The notes under the pieces are model-generated. The model had not been told where the DNA came from, made no database searches, and saw nothing but the letters and a program-made list of their open reading frames with translations. The position numbers and the translations under genes are program-made. From Adiantum capillus-veneris (taxonomy: Eukaryota > Streptophyta > Polypodiopsida > Polypodiales > Pteridaceae), in assembly GCA_014529385.2 (NCBI GenBank), contig CM043965.1:14264912-14328911 (forward strand): a DNA stretch of 64,000 bases, in the 5' to 3' direction. Positions 26,089 through 37,149 of this stretch are shown here, piece after piece. The first letter of the stretch is position 1. Every line of letters begins with the position of its first letter.

Positions 26089-28215
26089 TCAGCCACTTTC
26101 TGCAGCTACTTCAACCTCTGCAGTCTCAGCATACATGTTCGCCATAGAAACATATGCCGTGGCTTGCTCTGGTTCGAGATCCACTGCATACTCAAACGCC
26201 TGCTTTGCCAGTTCCAGATTGCCATGTGTGCGGCAGGCTCCCAATAAGAATAACCACATGTTCAGGTCAGTATGTTTTGACATTCTTTGCAAAATACTGT
26301 TCACCCTCCTAAAGTCCCCTGCACGACCAAGCAGGTCTGAGATACTCACAAGATGCTTCGCATCTGGGGATATGCCATGGAGTGAACCCATCAGTACAAA
26401 GTACTCCATAGCATTCTGTACAAGGCCAGCATGATTGCAAGCAGAGATAATGGATGCATAGGTTACCCCATCTGGGATTAAACCTGCAAATTGGATTTCC
26501 TCAAATGAAAGAGCACTTGCCGTGATGTTGCCCTCCATAGCATATCCTGCAATACATGCATTCCACGACGCCACGTCAAGGTGTGGAAACCCATGCAAAA
26601 CTGATTCAGCATCTGCAATGTTTGCACAAGTTCCATATGCATTTATCAGAGCACTTCGCAGACAAAAGTCCACATCATGCTCCAAAGTCATAACATCAAA
26701 ATGCAGGCGCAAGCAAACACCTAGAGTACCTATTTCATTGCAAGCTTGCAGAACAGAGAGAATCAAAGTAGCATCCAATGGCACGTGATCCAGCTGCATT
26801 TGTTTGTACAAATCTACAACCTTCTCCCCTTGCCCACTGTCAATGTAAGCACATAGCAGGGCATTCCAAGCAATAGCAGTATGTTCAGACAATCCGTCAA
26901 AAACTCTCTCCGCTTTTGCAATCAACCCACATTTCCCATAGAGACTCAAGAGAATTGTACCAACATAAACACTAGAAGTAAAATTTCCAACCTCTGCGTC
27001 ATAATGTAATGCTTCTCCAATCTGGAGGCACAATGTTTGGGTGCTTGATTTAACTCCATCCCTTTCCATACAAGTTACACATGCTTGAAGGGCGACAGTA
27101 TATGTTCGCTCATCTGGGCTCACCCCTTCCATTAACATCTGGCCAAAGAGCTGCAGACCCTTCTGTGTATGGCCTTGCTCGACATAAGCAGAAAGCATAG
27201 CATTCCATAGAGATAGATGATGTTGGAGCGGCTCTGTGAAAACATTCTCTGCCTCCATAATGTTCCCACATTTGCCATACATACTTACAAGGGTGGTTTG
27301 TACAAAAATCTGAGATTCGATTCCATGCTTTCGTGCATATGAATGCAAGGCTCGGCCAACCTCCAAAGCGGCTTCAGCATCTCCACCGTCTGCAGCACAT
27401 TTACATGCTTTGAGGGCAATGACTACAGTATGATGCGATGGATACATCCTTTCCTCATGCATTTGCAAATACAGCAGCAAAGTCTTCTCTCCTTCTCCGT
27501 GGTCAATGTAGGCACAAAGCAAAGCATTCCAAGAGACAATGTCAGGCTGGCACAAACAACAAAAGACATCCTCAGCCTCTTCAAGAGCACCGCATTTAGC
27601 ATACATGCTCAGGAGAGCTGTCAAAACAATCATTTCTGACATGAAGCCCTTGATCCTTGCTGCATCATGCAGTTTTCTGCCAGTCTCAAGGTCAGAGATG
27701 GTACCACATGCTTTGAAGAGGCTCACGAACGTGTACGCATCAGGTTCTAAGCCATCCTCCAGCATGCATTCATGCATACGGAGGGCATCATAAGCGTGTC
27801 CGTAATCAGATAAACCTGAGATGATGGCAGTCCAAGAAAATACCGTTCTCTGAGACAGGGATTCGAACAGTGCGAGGGCGTCACTGATGGCACCGCATCT
27901 GGCCAAGGTAAGGAGGAGATTCTCCCCAAGGAAGGTGGAGAGGCTGGGGATGCTATGGCAGAGATGGGCATTGATGCGCTGCGCCTGGGGCAGGGCCTTG
28001 AGTTTTAGGCAGGCCTTGAGCAGGGGGATGTAGAAAGACTCGTGAAGAGGAGTATGTGTGTATGGAGGTTTAGGGCTGCTACAGGAGGGGCCTAGGAGGT
28101 CGTCTAGAGCCTTATCAAGGGAGAGCCCGTCGGAGAGGTTCTGCAGGTGCTGCGATGAAAGGGGCTTGCTACTTCTCGTCTTGCTACACAGGCCTGATGG
28201 AAACGCTCTCTTCAT
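26089..28215 (-). CDS. PLS-type pentatricopeptide-repeat (PPR) protein, intronless
   Basis: A 708-residue open frame from the ATG at 28215. The frame stays open upstream to about 28348 but has no ATG there. About fifteen degenerate PPR motifs span residues ~60-650. Diagnostic pieces include SMYAKCG (203-209), SMYGKCG (311-317), SLYGKCG (424-430), several VSWNALL / AWNALL cores, and LGRAG near 629. The last ~50 residues (AVDLEPEQATAYVSMANMYAE) match the start of an E motif; no E+ or DYW domain follows. PPR proteins bind organelle RNA, one base per motif, in editing, splicing or stability; that role is inferred here. The N terminus is basic and Ser-rich, as in a plastid or mitochondrial transit peptide, but overlaps a SINE-like repeat, so the true start is uncertain. 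It is the only intact cellular gene in the window. Confidence 0.9.
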   Translation of the reverse strand: MKRAFPSGLCSKTRSSKPLSSQHLQNLSDGLSLDKALDDLLGPSCSSPKPPYTHTPLHESFYIPLLKACLKLKALPQAQRINAHLCHSIPSLSTFLGENLLLTLARCGAISDALALFESLSQRTVFSWTAIISGLSDYGHAYDALRMHECMLEDGLEPDAYTFVSLFKACGTISDLETGRKLHDAARIKGFMSEMIVLTALLSMYAKCGALEEAEDVFCCLCQPDIVSWNALLCAYIDHGEGEKTLLLYLQMHEERMYPSHHTVVIALKACKCAADGGDAEAALEVGRALHSYARKHGIESQIFVQTTLVSMYGKCGNIMEAENVFTEPLQHHLSLWNAMLSAYVEQGHTQKGLQLFGQMLMEGVSPDERTYTVALQACVTCMERDGVKSSTQTLCLQIGEALHYDAEVGNFTSSVYVGTILLSLYGKCGLIAKAERVFDGLSEHTAIAWNALLCAYIDSGQGEKVVDLYKQMQLDHVPLDATLILSVLQACNEIGTLGVCLRLHFDVMTLEHDVDFCLRSALINAYGTCANIADAESVLHGFPHLDVASWNACIAGYAMEGNITASALSFEEIQFAGLIPDGVTYASIISACNHAGLVQNAMEYFVLMGSLHGISPDAKHLVSISDLLGRAGDFRRVNSILQRMSKHTDLNMWLFLLGACRTHGNLELAKQAFEYAVDLEPEQATAYVSMANMYAETAEVEVAAESG

Positions 28216-28500
28216 CAACTGAACTAGCCTTTGCGGAGTGTTTGAAAATAGTTTAATCGCTCTAAACCAAGTGGTGGTTGATTGTTTCGGCGAAAGGGCA
28301 GTCACTTTTGTGACTTTTATCCTTTCGTAACCGATTGGCTTTGACGCTCACCCGCTCTGAGGTTTCCTGCAAATTGAACCCACGACCTTTGGGAGTGTTT
28401 GAAAATAGTTCAATCGCTCTAAACTAACATAGTTTACTTTTCATCAACTCAACTAGCCTTGCTTGCCTCACTAACATGTGGGATCGACCCGTAGTTTAAT
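28216..28500 (-). repeat. SINE-like (tRNA-derived) repeats at the 5' end of the PPR gene
   Basis: On the minus strand the phrase TTTAGAGCGATTRAACTATTTTCAAACACTCC occurs twice (28236-28268 and about 28391-28424). AAGGCTAGTTSAGTTGATGAA also occurs twice (about 28211-28233 and 28441-28462). Between them lie two pol-III B-box-like strings, CGTGGGTTCAATTTGC (near 28368-28383) and GGGTCGATCCCAC (near 28481-28493), with A-box-like TAGTTGAGTTGA. This combination is typical of tRNA-headed SINEs. The inner copy overlaps the start of the PPR open frame. Edges and family are not determined. Confidence 0.4.
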
Positions 28501-28983
28501 TTTCAACAGTTTTGTTTATCTTAGAGCCGGGTCCCGCTTTGTATTTGTAGTTTTAGTGATATTATTCTTCAAATCCGTTTTAATTTTAGTCCCACTAGAG
28601 ACGTGGAAGTAAAACACTTAACTTGAAACTACTAAAACTGTAGAGAGATGAGACCGTGTAGTCCAGCTACAAAAAGAGGCAAATTTTCATTGGTTAGCTT
28701 TCTCCCAACACTCATAATACAAACTAATACTTAGCCTTCATATCGCAGATTTTGACACGTGTATGGGGCTCCCCCTTCCTCTATATTATGTTAGTTTAGA
28801 TGAAAAAGTTGGTATTAGAGATACTACTACTTTAAAGGAAGTTGTCCCCTTCATATTGCTAAATTGACGGAGCTTCTATGTGACTACTATTCGTGCATAT
28901 TATATTGATACCACAAATTTTACTAGGTCATAGAGGGACTCGGCTCTTATATGTTTTTGTTTTCCCCACTTGGACAACTGAAT

Positions 28984-29022
<39 letters not shown>

Positions 29023-30007
29023 GGGTTAGGGCAATGGTCCTAGGGGTTCAATTTTCAAAACCCCCTTCCATTCACCTAGCATTCAAATTTTGGTTTCCAT
29101 CCATCGCCCTCGAGATTTCCCCCCTTCAAGTGCCTCCGTTGATCCCACAGCTCGGAGGTCATTAAAGATTTCGTGCAACTTAGACATGTGGCCTTGCCTG
29201 GTTGGCTTGTCATAGTATTTAATGTGTGAATTGGTGTAAATGTGTAAATAATAGTCCGTAAGTAAATTGCTTGAGTAAGGCCATCACACTAAGTAACACC
29301 ATGCATTTAATGAGGGGCGATCATGGGATCAACGGATGGGTGGCATCTCGAGGCGAACTAAACCCGAGCAACGCAAAAGTCAAGGCAGTACGGAGAATCG
29401 TTACAAGGTTGGATCTGCTCAAGATGCCTAGTGCATGTACGCGAGGGATAGAGGAGAGGCTCGCTCTCTTGCCAAGTGCCAAGGTCGTTGGGGGGAGAGG
29501 GAGATCCATTGTTACATGTATATCCTAACGGAGCTTGCAAACAACTGGCAATGTTGGGTTTGACGGATTTGAAGGACATTCTCCGTATGCAAAGGCAAAG
29601 CCTTTCTCCACATGTGTGAAGGCGTGCCGCCTGCTTGAAGGTGCCGTGGTGCCCGCCAAGGTCTATGACCTGCAAAAGGCGTCGTTGTGCATGTGAATGT
29701 TTGTGACGTTGCGCTTGTGAATGTTTGTGGTGTGTGAAGATATCATGGGAATGGTTGTTGATTTTGGGGTTAGGTGAGGGGGGGGAGGGGGGATGCAAAG
29801 GTGTTGAGTACTCGAAGAAGTCAGGGGAGGCATGGAGGCACAACGGAGAAGTAGAGGGAGGCAGAAATGACCTCGACCCATCCTATTTACATTGGTAGCC
29901 TAGAGCAAAAAGAGAATCTTGACAACTAATACACCCATTTTTTTAAAAGTAGACCAAGTAGCCAGTTAGAAGACTCGGTTTTAAAAATTCAAAAAAATTC
30001 TAGAAAG

Positions 30008-30056
<49 letters not shown>

Positions 30057-30682
30057 TACATAGTCATGGTTTTCAAGAACAAGATAATGAACTTGAATTT
30101 CTCTCTCATAATTTGACATTCAAGTCCTTGCCCACGACCATGTGAATTTCTCTCTTGTAATCATATTTTAGTCCTTTCCACAATCATGTTGGGCAGATCT
30201 TGTAATAAAGATATTTCGAGAGACTACAATTCAGATTGAAAACTACTCGTTAAGAACTTTGTGTGCTTTTCTAAGGGCACACAAAGTTGGCATACAATTG
30301 CCAATCACAACATGTTTCTCCAAGAGCCCCTGACTAGCAACAACCCCTAAGCAAGATGTCACTTTGGCATGGGATCTTCCTGTTGGAGTTAGGGTTGCAA
30401 GAATGGACACACAATTTGGAGATGGAGAAGAAGCTCAAGGCACACAACATAGAGTATATTACTAAGTGTGTAAATACAAGATAAGATAGCCCTAGAGTGA
30501 TGGCTGTATGTACAAAGCATGGGGGAGAAAAACTCCTAATGAGGAAGGAAAGGGCCCCAACGATCCTAAGTTTGTTCACACACATCATCACCATATACAA
30601 GGAAAAGTCCCCCCTAGGAGTGATGCGGTGAACAAGAGATGGCACATAGAGTATAGGCAAGTGTCATGCCCTATAGACATGA
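28501..30682. other. Spacer between PPR gene and copia nest; no supported gene
   Basis: Contains (GT)n at 28987-29020 and (CT)n at 30009-30054. The GC-richer part at 29290-29880 has open frames on both strands (to 161 codons, minus strand 29843-29358), but they are Pro/His-rich or low-complexity and overlap each other. The last ~300 bases next to 30683 should hold the 3' LTR of Copia-A, but I could not fix LTR ends there. Confidence 0.5.
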
Positions 30683-31409
30683 TCAGTCCACAAAGGGAAG
30701 CAAATCCAAAGCTTTACGAAAAGCTTTGAAATTCTCACGAGACAATGCCTTTGTGAAAAAATTCGCAAGGTTGTCCTGTGTTGGCACATAAGCCAAGCTG
30801 ATCTCTCCAACTGAGAGTCTCTCCTTGATATAGTGAGAATGTAAGAGGTTTAACCTCATCACACATACTTGACACAGCCAAAGCATAACAATCTGATGCA
30901 CAAGCAATATGATGAGAACCCGAACATACAACTAGACAAAGGTGCATCCAATTTACTGTCCCGCAAAGTATGCACAAGCCATTTTGGCATACCTTTAGCT
31001 TCCTCATTTTTAGCCTTGTCCTCATCAAGTGCATCATTTACATATGCATCATAAATAGAGTGATTTGTGACATCATTTGAACCTTGTGTAGGCTAAAAAT
31101 TTTCCTCCTATTGACTTACATTTGTATTCCCACCATTGAAAAGAGGCAATAAGGTATCATAAATGTATGCGAGCACTGTAGCCAACAAAGATACATTTGA
31201 TAGCCTTATCATAAAATTTTATGTGTTGTTATTGCGGCACTAAAGTGCAAGCCAAGCAACAAAAACAAACAAGTGACCAACATGGATTCTTATTATGCCT
31301 CATATGGAGTCGTAGACTACAAAGATTTGGTGAGACACCTGTTAAGTATGTAGGCAGCACACATGACAGCCTTTAGCCAAAAAGCATGTGGAAAAGCTTG
31401 ACTTTTAAC
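30683..31409 (-). pseudogene. Copia-A, 3' part: integrase C-terminus and RNase H end, RT deleted
   Basis: Minus-strand relic of a Ty1/copia polyprotein. Near the nested insertion it encodes the end of the integrase core (AFPHAFWLKAVMCAAYILNR, about 31409-31330) and the VGYS-type block (about 31170). Leftward comes a linker (MPKWLVHTLRDS; SDCYALAVSSMCDE), then directly the RNase H tail (YVPTQDNLANFFTKALSREN) and stop at 30683. The entire reverse transcriptase is missing; the join is near 30845. Several stops and frame changes are present. It continues at 37150-37770 on the other side of Copia-B. Confidence 0.85.
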
Positions 31410-31414
31410 CATAT
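31410..31414. other. Target-site duplication CATAT, left
   Basis: CATAT immediately left of Copia-B; the identical pentamer is at 37145-37149 immediately right. Both lie in Copia-A integrase sequence, so joining across them restores continuity of the host relic. Confidence 0.95.
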
Positions 31415-31728
<314 letters not shown>

Positions 31729-31742
31729 ACCTCCCACTTAAA
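31729..31742 (-). other. Copia-B polypurine tract
   Basis: TTTAAGTGGGAGGT on the minus strand abuts the 3' LTR. The same 14 bases abut the 3' LTR of Copia-D at 42036-42049. Confidence 0.85.
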
Positions 31743-31812
31743 GTCCAATGTGGCACTTTAAGTAACTGTAAATCTATGAACATAAATGTACAAAGATTTA
31801 CATGGCTGCCAT

Positions 31813-32601
31813 CTATCCAATGCCCAATAACTCACGACAATGCACAAAGCCTTCTCCTGGAAGTCCCTTTGTGAGTAGATCAGCAGGATTTTCCTTGGTG
31901 TGGATCTTCAGCAGTTGTATCTGCTTGTCTTCAAGTACTTCCCTAATGAAAAGATATTTCACATCAATATGCTTATTCTTCGAATGGAACACTGGATTCT
32001 TTGCCAATTGTATAGCACTTTGACTATCACAATATAACTCTGGCATATCTACTTTGATTCCCAAGTCCGCTACCAATCTCCCAAGCCAAATAACTTCTTT
32101 GCATGCCTCATTTGCTGCAACATACTCAGCTTCTGTAGTAGATTGCGTAACACAATCTTGTAATCAAGATCGCCATGATATGGCACCTCCAGCCAATGTA
32201 AAGACATAGCCTGATGTAGATCTCCTCTTATCCAAGTCTCCTACATAATCTGAGTCAGTGTATCCTCTGACACTCAAATCCTGACTACTATAGCATATGC
32301 ACATACTCTTTGTATGTTTTAAGTATCTCATGATACCTTTCACTGCTTCCCAATGTTTCTTGCTGGGATTTGACATATATCTACTAACCACTCCCACTGC
32401 AAATGCAATATCCGGACGTGTAGCAATCATTGCATACATCAAACTACCCACTGCACACGCATATGGAATCTTATCCATTTCAGCCTTTTCTTCCTCAGAC
32501 ATAGGACAATCTTGTTTGCTAAGTTTCACATATGGTGGAAATGGAACACTCAATGCCTTTCCCTTCTCCATATTGAAACGTTGCAAAACCTTGTCAATAT
32601 A
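31813..32601 (-). pseudogene. Copia-B RNase H domain, broken
   Basis: Encodes the post-RT connection and RNase H. Visible motifs: MYAMIATRPDIAFAVGVVSR, YTDSDYVGD (catalytic Asp), the TEAEY block downstream of a stop, LYCDSQSAI, and HIDVKYLFIRE with the closing NPADLLTKGLPG. Two in-frame stops interrupt it: TAG near 32602-32604 at the junction with RT, and TGA at about 32164-32166 between the first Asp block and TEAEY. No frame change was needed to follow it, so the breaks are point mutations. Confidence 0.9.
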
Positions 32602-33242
32602 CTATGTTTGAGATAACCAAATCAACTTCTTTGATCTGTCTCTCTCAATGCGCATACCAAGTATATGACTTGTCTCACCCATGTCTTTCATGTCAAACGA
32701 TTTTGCCATCTTTGACTTCAAAGCTGAAATTTCTTCCAAGTGTTTGCCAGCAATCAACATGTCATCCACATACAAAATAAGGATCAGCCAATTGCCATCC
32801 TTAGCCTTCTTTGTATATAGACAGTGATTGAACTCACTACGTTTGTAGCCTTGAGAAAGCATAAACTGGTCGAACTTATGGTATCATGCCCTCGGTGATT
32901 TTTTAAAGCCATAAAGACTTTTTAACAACTGGCATACCAAATCTTCCTTGCCTTTCTCAACAAACCCTTCTGGCTGCTGCATGTAAATTTCCACATCTAA
33001 ATCACCATGCAAGAACGCTGTCTTGACATCCATTTGGTGCAACACCAAATCCAATATAGCAACCAATGCAAGAAAGCATCTCAATGTAGTCATCTTGACC
33101 ACTGGAGAGAAGACTTCATCAAAGTCAATGCCTTGTTCTTGCTTAAAGCCCTTGGCAACAAGCCTTGCTTTGTACTTTGGCTGACTATCATGAGCGGTGA
33201 TATTATACCTGTAAACCCATTTACAAGGTAGAGCCTTTTGCC
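32602..33242 (-). pseudogene. Copia-B reverse transcriptase, broken
   Basis: Reads through the RT fingers and palm: FKQEQGIDFDEVFSPVVKMT (about 33160), MDVKTAFLHGDL with the first catalytic Asp, the YGF motif, and ILYVDDMLIAG (about 32775) with the catalytic Asp pair. A TGA at 32884-32886 replaces the usual Trp codon after KSPRA. The start of RT is out of frame with integrase because of a one-base loss near 33236-33242. The catalytic residues themselves are unchanged, so the loss of function is by truncation. Confidence 0.93.
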
Positions 33243-34451
33243 CTATGGTAATTTAACTAGCTTCCATGTCTGGTTTTTATGTAGAGCTGTCATCTCTGAC
33301 TGCATGGCCAACTGCCATTTTTTTGAGTCAACCACTTGTAATGCTTCCTTGTAACAAGATGGTTCTCCGCAATCTGTGAGCATGACAGAATTTAGAGATG
33401 GCACATAACGATTAGGTGGTTTGGAGGCATGCTCAGAACGTCTCACCACAACTAATTCTGCCTCTCTAGCCACTATAGGCTGTTCCTGAGCCTGACCATG
33501 CTGTCTTGATGTGATAGCACTAGGTCCATCTTCCCTGAAGACAACTCTTCTGATCTCCTCTGTCTTCTCTGGCTTAGCGTGAAACTTGGCTTCATTGAAA
33601 TGCACATCATTGCTACGAATAAGCTTTCTGGACTTAGGATCCCAAAGCCGGTAACCCATCTCGCCCGATTCTTCGTAGCCAAGAAATGTACACTTCTTGC
33701 TCTTTGGTTCTAACTTATTCCTGAACTGCTTAGGAATATGGCTATAAGCTTCACAACCAAAGACTCTGAGATGCTTATATGAAGGTGCCTTGCCTGTCCA
33801 TAGAATCTCGGCCACTGCACTCTTATCCAGAACCCTACTAGGAGACCTGTTGATCAAATGGACTGCTGTAGCCACTGCTTCCGCCCAAAATCCATCAGGC
33901 AACTCAGCATTTGACAACATGCTTCTGACCTTCTCTTGTATGGTCCTATTCATACGTTCTACAACCCCATTCTGTGAAGGATTATATGGTGCAATAAGTT
34001 CCCGCTTAATCCCTTTTGCTTCACAAAATTCTTGAAAAGCTTTGGAAACGTACTCTCCACCATTGTCAGTTCTCAAGCACTTTAGCTTCTGACCACTCTG
34101 ATTCTCCACAAGATGTAAGAATGTCTTAAAGACCTTGAGCACTTCATCCTTGTGATTCAAGAAGTAAACCCATACTTTGCGAGAATAGTCATCTATGAAT
34201 GTACAAAAGTACGCTGCTCCCCCTAGTGACAAACTAGGCATTGGTCCGCATAGATCACTGTGCACAAGAGCTAACCGTTCGTCCCTACGATTCCTCTTTG
34301 ATCTGTGTGGTTCCTGTGTTTGCTTACCATAAACACAATGCTCACAAAACTCAAAATCTTGAAATGAAAAGCCAGGCAAATAACCATAATGAGAAAGTAT
34401 TTCCATTCCTCTTTTTGACATATGTCCTAGCCTACGATGCCACAGTGACAC
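33243..34451 (-). pseudogene. Copia-B integrase
   Basis: A 402-codon open stretch. The N-terminal HHCC zinc finger is visible as LWHRRLGHMSKRG...CEHCVYGKQ. The catalytic core has HSDLCGPM (first Asp), LRTDNGGEY (second Asp) and QNGVVERMNRT (Glu), i.e. an intact DDE triad, then the copia C-terminal LRVFGCEAYSH and KCTFLGYEESGEMGYRLW blocks and the linker to RT. It inserts element cDNA into host DNA. An in-frame TAG (34458-34460) separates it from protease, and the frame is lost at its 3' end. Confidence 0.95.
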
Positions 34452-34457
34452 ACTTGG

Positions 34458-35204
34458 CTACTCAATCACATTAATTACATGGTTTTTAACCTCTGAAACA
34501 TGTAAAGTGTACAGAGTTCCTGACTTGCTGCCATGCGCTACAGTCATGGAACCTTTGGAGATCTTCCAAGCGATGTTCCCAAAAACTGTCACATAACCCG
34601 CATCATCCAACTTCCCTGTACCGGTCAAGCTCTTTCGGATTGCTAGAACATGTCTGACATTCTTGAGCCATAAAGAAGATCCATTTTGAAACTTCAACTG
34701 CACATCTCCCACTCCAAGTATGTCACAAACCTGGTCATTGCCAAGTCTGACATAATCTTTAGTAGTCACATATGATGTAAACCACTCTTTGTGCGGAGAA
34801 ACATGTAAAGATGCCCCTGAGTCGATAATCCAATCACTCATAGCATGTTCGTCCTCTGCAGTCAAGAAAATAGAATCAAGATTGCTTGTCAGGAAGATGT
34901 CACTAGCTGCTATACCAGAATCACTGTCTGAACCAGATCCTGTGACATTCACCTCTTCAATCTTCACTGAACTCTTCTTTTCATCTTGCTCAGAACTCTT
35001 TGTTTTGCCTTTTTCTTGTTTCCACTTCGTACAATCTCTCTTCATGTGACCCTTCTTGCCACAATGGTAACATTCTATGTCATCCTTTGACTTCGAGTCA
35101 CGAGACTTACTTCGGTTTTGTGCCTTCTTACCCTTCTTCTCTTTAGACTGTTGTCTCCCTCGAATGACCAAAGCACTATTGCCTTTGCCTTTGTCAATGT
35201 TCGT
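34458..35204 (-). pseudogene. Copia-B zinc knuckle and aspartic protease
   Basis: Contains the nucleocapsid CCHC knuckle CYHCGKKGHMKRDC (about 35068-35027) after a Lys-rich stretch, then the retroviral-type protease with WIIDSGASLHVSP, so the D-S-G active site is intact, and the NVRHVLAIRKSLTGTGKLDD block. The frame enters from gag through a one-base shift near 35205 and ends in a TAG at 34458. The role is polyprotein cleavage and RNA packaging. Confidence 0.93.
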
Positions 35205-35779
35205 TCACTTCCTCTGTGAGCAAGCTGCCTTCTACATTGGCGCTTGTAAGACCTTCTGGCGCGACAGAATTACTTAACGCTGTACGAAAAGTATCCCAAC
35301 TGTCTGGCAAAGTGATTAAGAGAAACATAGCCTTTACTGAATCTGGAAAGACTATCTCCTGTGCTGTTAACTAGCTGAAAATTGTGTGAAATTCATTGAG
35401 ATGATTTGACATAGCTGTCCCTTCCTTCATCTTCAAATCCACCAATTTCTTGAGTGAGTAAATCTGAGAAGCAGCACTTTGTTTCTCGTACATACCACAT
35501 AGCTTTTGCCATACGCCATACGCCATACGCTGTAGTCTCTTCTGCTACGTTGAAGTAAATATTTTCTGCCAGTGTCAGCATGATTGTGGAACAAGCTAAC
35601 TCGTCAAGCTCTTCCCACTCATCTTCAGCCATACCTTCTGGTCTCTCCCCTTTGAGATTTAGTGGCTTCACTTATTTTTTCTGCACCAAAACCTGCCAAA
35701 TCTGCTTCTTCCAGAATGGAAAGTTTGTGCCATCCAGCTTCTTTATGTTGTAAAGAGTCTCACTTTGAGAAGATGCCAT
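35205..35779 (-). pseudogene. Copia-B gag, broken
   Basis: Starts at the ATG at 35779 (MASSQSETLYNIKKLDGTNF), a typical copia Gag opening of the DUF4219/UBN2 type, then WELDELAC-like and STIMLTLAENIYF blocks. Breaks: TAA at 35672-35674; a frameshift caused by a third copy of a 7-bp unit at 35508-35528; a TAG about 35355; and a further one-base shift near 35205. Gag would form the virus-like particle. Confidence 0.88.
35508..35528. repeat. 7-bp triplication that shifts the gag frame
   Basis: GCCATAC is present three times in a row, followed by GC. Reading downstream gag needs a shift of seven bases, i.e. one unit, so the third copy is the likely disabling event. Confidence 0.85.
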
Positions 35780-36827
35780 ATCTGCCAAACTGTTTACTTC
35801 AGGGAAAAATCCGGCAAAGTTTCCCCTGTAAACTGGCCTCTGTACACAGTAAACAAGCTGTAAGCAACAAGCTGAACACCTCTCCTCAGGAACTGTTAGT
35901 ATTTTGAAAATTTTTGACAGAGTCTCCCCTGTAAACTGAGCTCTGGAAACCAAAAGATAGCTCAAAAAACAACCATGAATAGCTGACCAGTGACAAATCT
36001 GAAAATCTCTGTAATATGCTATCCTGTAAGCATGCACTGTCTCCTATCTGGGCGATGACAAAACATGTATCTGTCTCAAGACTGAACCCTGAACAATGCC
36101 TCAACGGCCTGACGCATAAGATGCAATCCAGTGTCTACACAAAGTCATACATCCTATGGGGTAAAAGTCGCCGAAGAGGATGCATGTAGAGGGGAACTCC
36201 AACAACCTAATCCACCTCACACTGGGTAACCCAGCCCCCAGTGCTTGGCTTCAAAAAACCTCACACACGACCCTCACAAATGGCTCAACAAACTACCCAA
36301 AACTAGCATACACCCTACAATAGACGAATCACTGTCCTATGACCACTGCGGTGGTCTGTCTGCTAGTGTGACTTACAACTAGCAGACCCACAATCACAGT
36401 ACATCAATCTGCAATACATGCCAGTGGTGTCAAGCCGTCGTATGGCCACACCTCCTCTGGAACCTGGCAAGCACGAGAAGTAGCAATGCAGACTGCAATA
36501 TATATATCTGATGATATATATGTGTACCTGGTCTATAGATGATGCTTTGAAGACGAATGAGTGATGTATGTCGATGCCGATATTGATGCCGACCACCTCC
36601 TCCTTGTCAATCTACACAAGACGGGTTTCTTTGCGGCTGAAACCTATCTTCTGATGTAGTGCTCAGAATGAAATTCTGAGGGCATAAACGGCTTCGAAAG
36701 GGGGGTAAAACCGCAGGTCACCTGCTGGAAATACTCCCGGAACGCCGAGTGTGAATTTTCAAGCTCTGGATCCAGAATCTGCCCGAAAAGTACGCGCGCG
36801 CGATTACGCAAAACCGCACTGCACCTC
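35780..36827 (-). other. Copia-B leader between primer site and gag
   Basis: About 1.05 kb with no coding motif. It is long for a copia leader, and AGTTTACAGGGGA-like phrases recur at about 35825-35945 (CCCCTGTAAACTG twice on the plus strand), suggesting internal duplication. It may hold the packaging signal; not shown. Confidence 0.6.
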
Positions 36828-36839
36828 GCTCTGATACCA
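36828..36839 (-). other. Copia-B primer binding site
   Basis: TGGTATCAGAGC on the minus strand, two bases (AT) inside the 5' LTR. This is the exact complement of the 3' end of plant initiator-Met tRNA. Confidence 0.95.
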
Positions 36840-36841
36840 AT

Positions 36842-36868
36842 TGAAGTCGCGGAGCGGGAGCATGGATC

Positions 36869-36966
<98 letters not shown>

Positions 36967-37144
36967 TACACAGAGATCTTACACAGTACACAGTACGCAG
37001 AGAATTTGTTTGAAGGGTTATCTCCCAAAAACCTTATTATCCACAAAAATATAAGTGAGTATATACAAAGAGTTAGTGATAAGTGAGTTAGGCGGGCGGG
37101 CGGCCATATCCGTATAAGAGGCCACTTGGGCTTTAATCCCAACA
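36842..37144 (-). repeat. Copia-B 5' LTR with (CA)n array
   Basis: 303 bp; holds about 46-47 CA units (36871-36963) and no CT run, unlike its sister LTR. On the minus strand the array is transcribed as (TG)n in the R/U5 region. Confidence 0.96.
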
Positions 37145-37149
37145 CATAT
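37145..37149. other. Target-site duplication CATAT, right
   Basis: Matches 31410-31414 exactly. Confidence 0.95.

Noticed and set aside
28360-28390. tRNA gene
   Set aside because: B-box-like sequence is present but no cloverleaf with acceptor stem could be built; a tRNA-derived SINE fits better.
29358-29843. 161-codon minus-strand open frame
   Set aside because: Pro/His-rich low complexity, overlapped by open frames on the other strand, no motif; not supportable as a gene.
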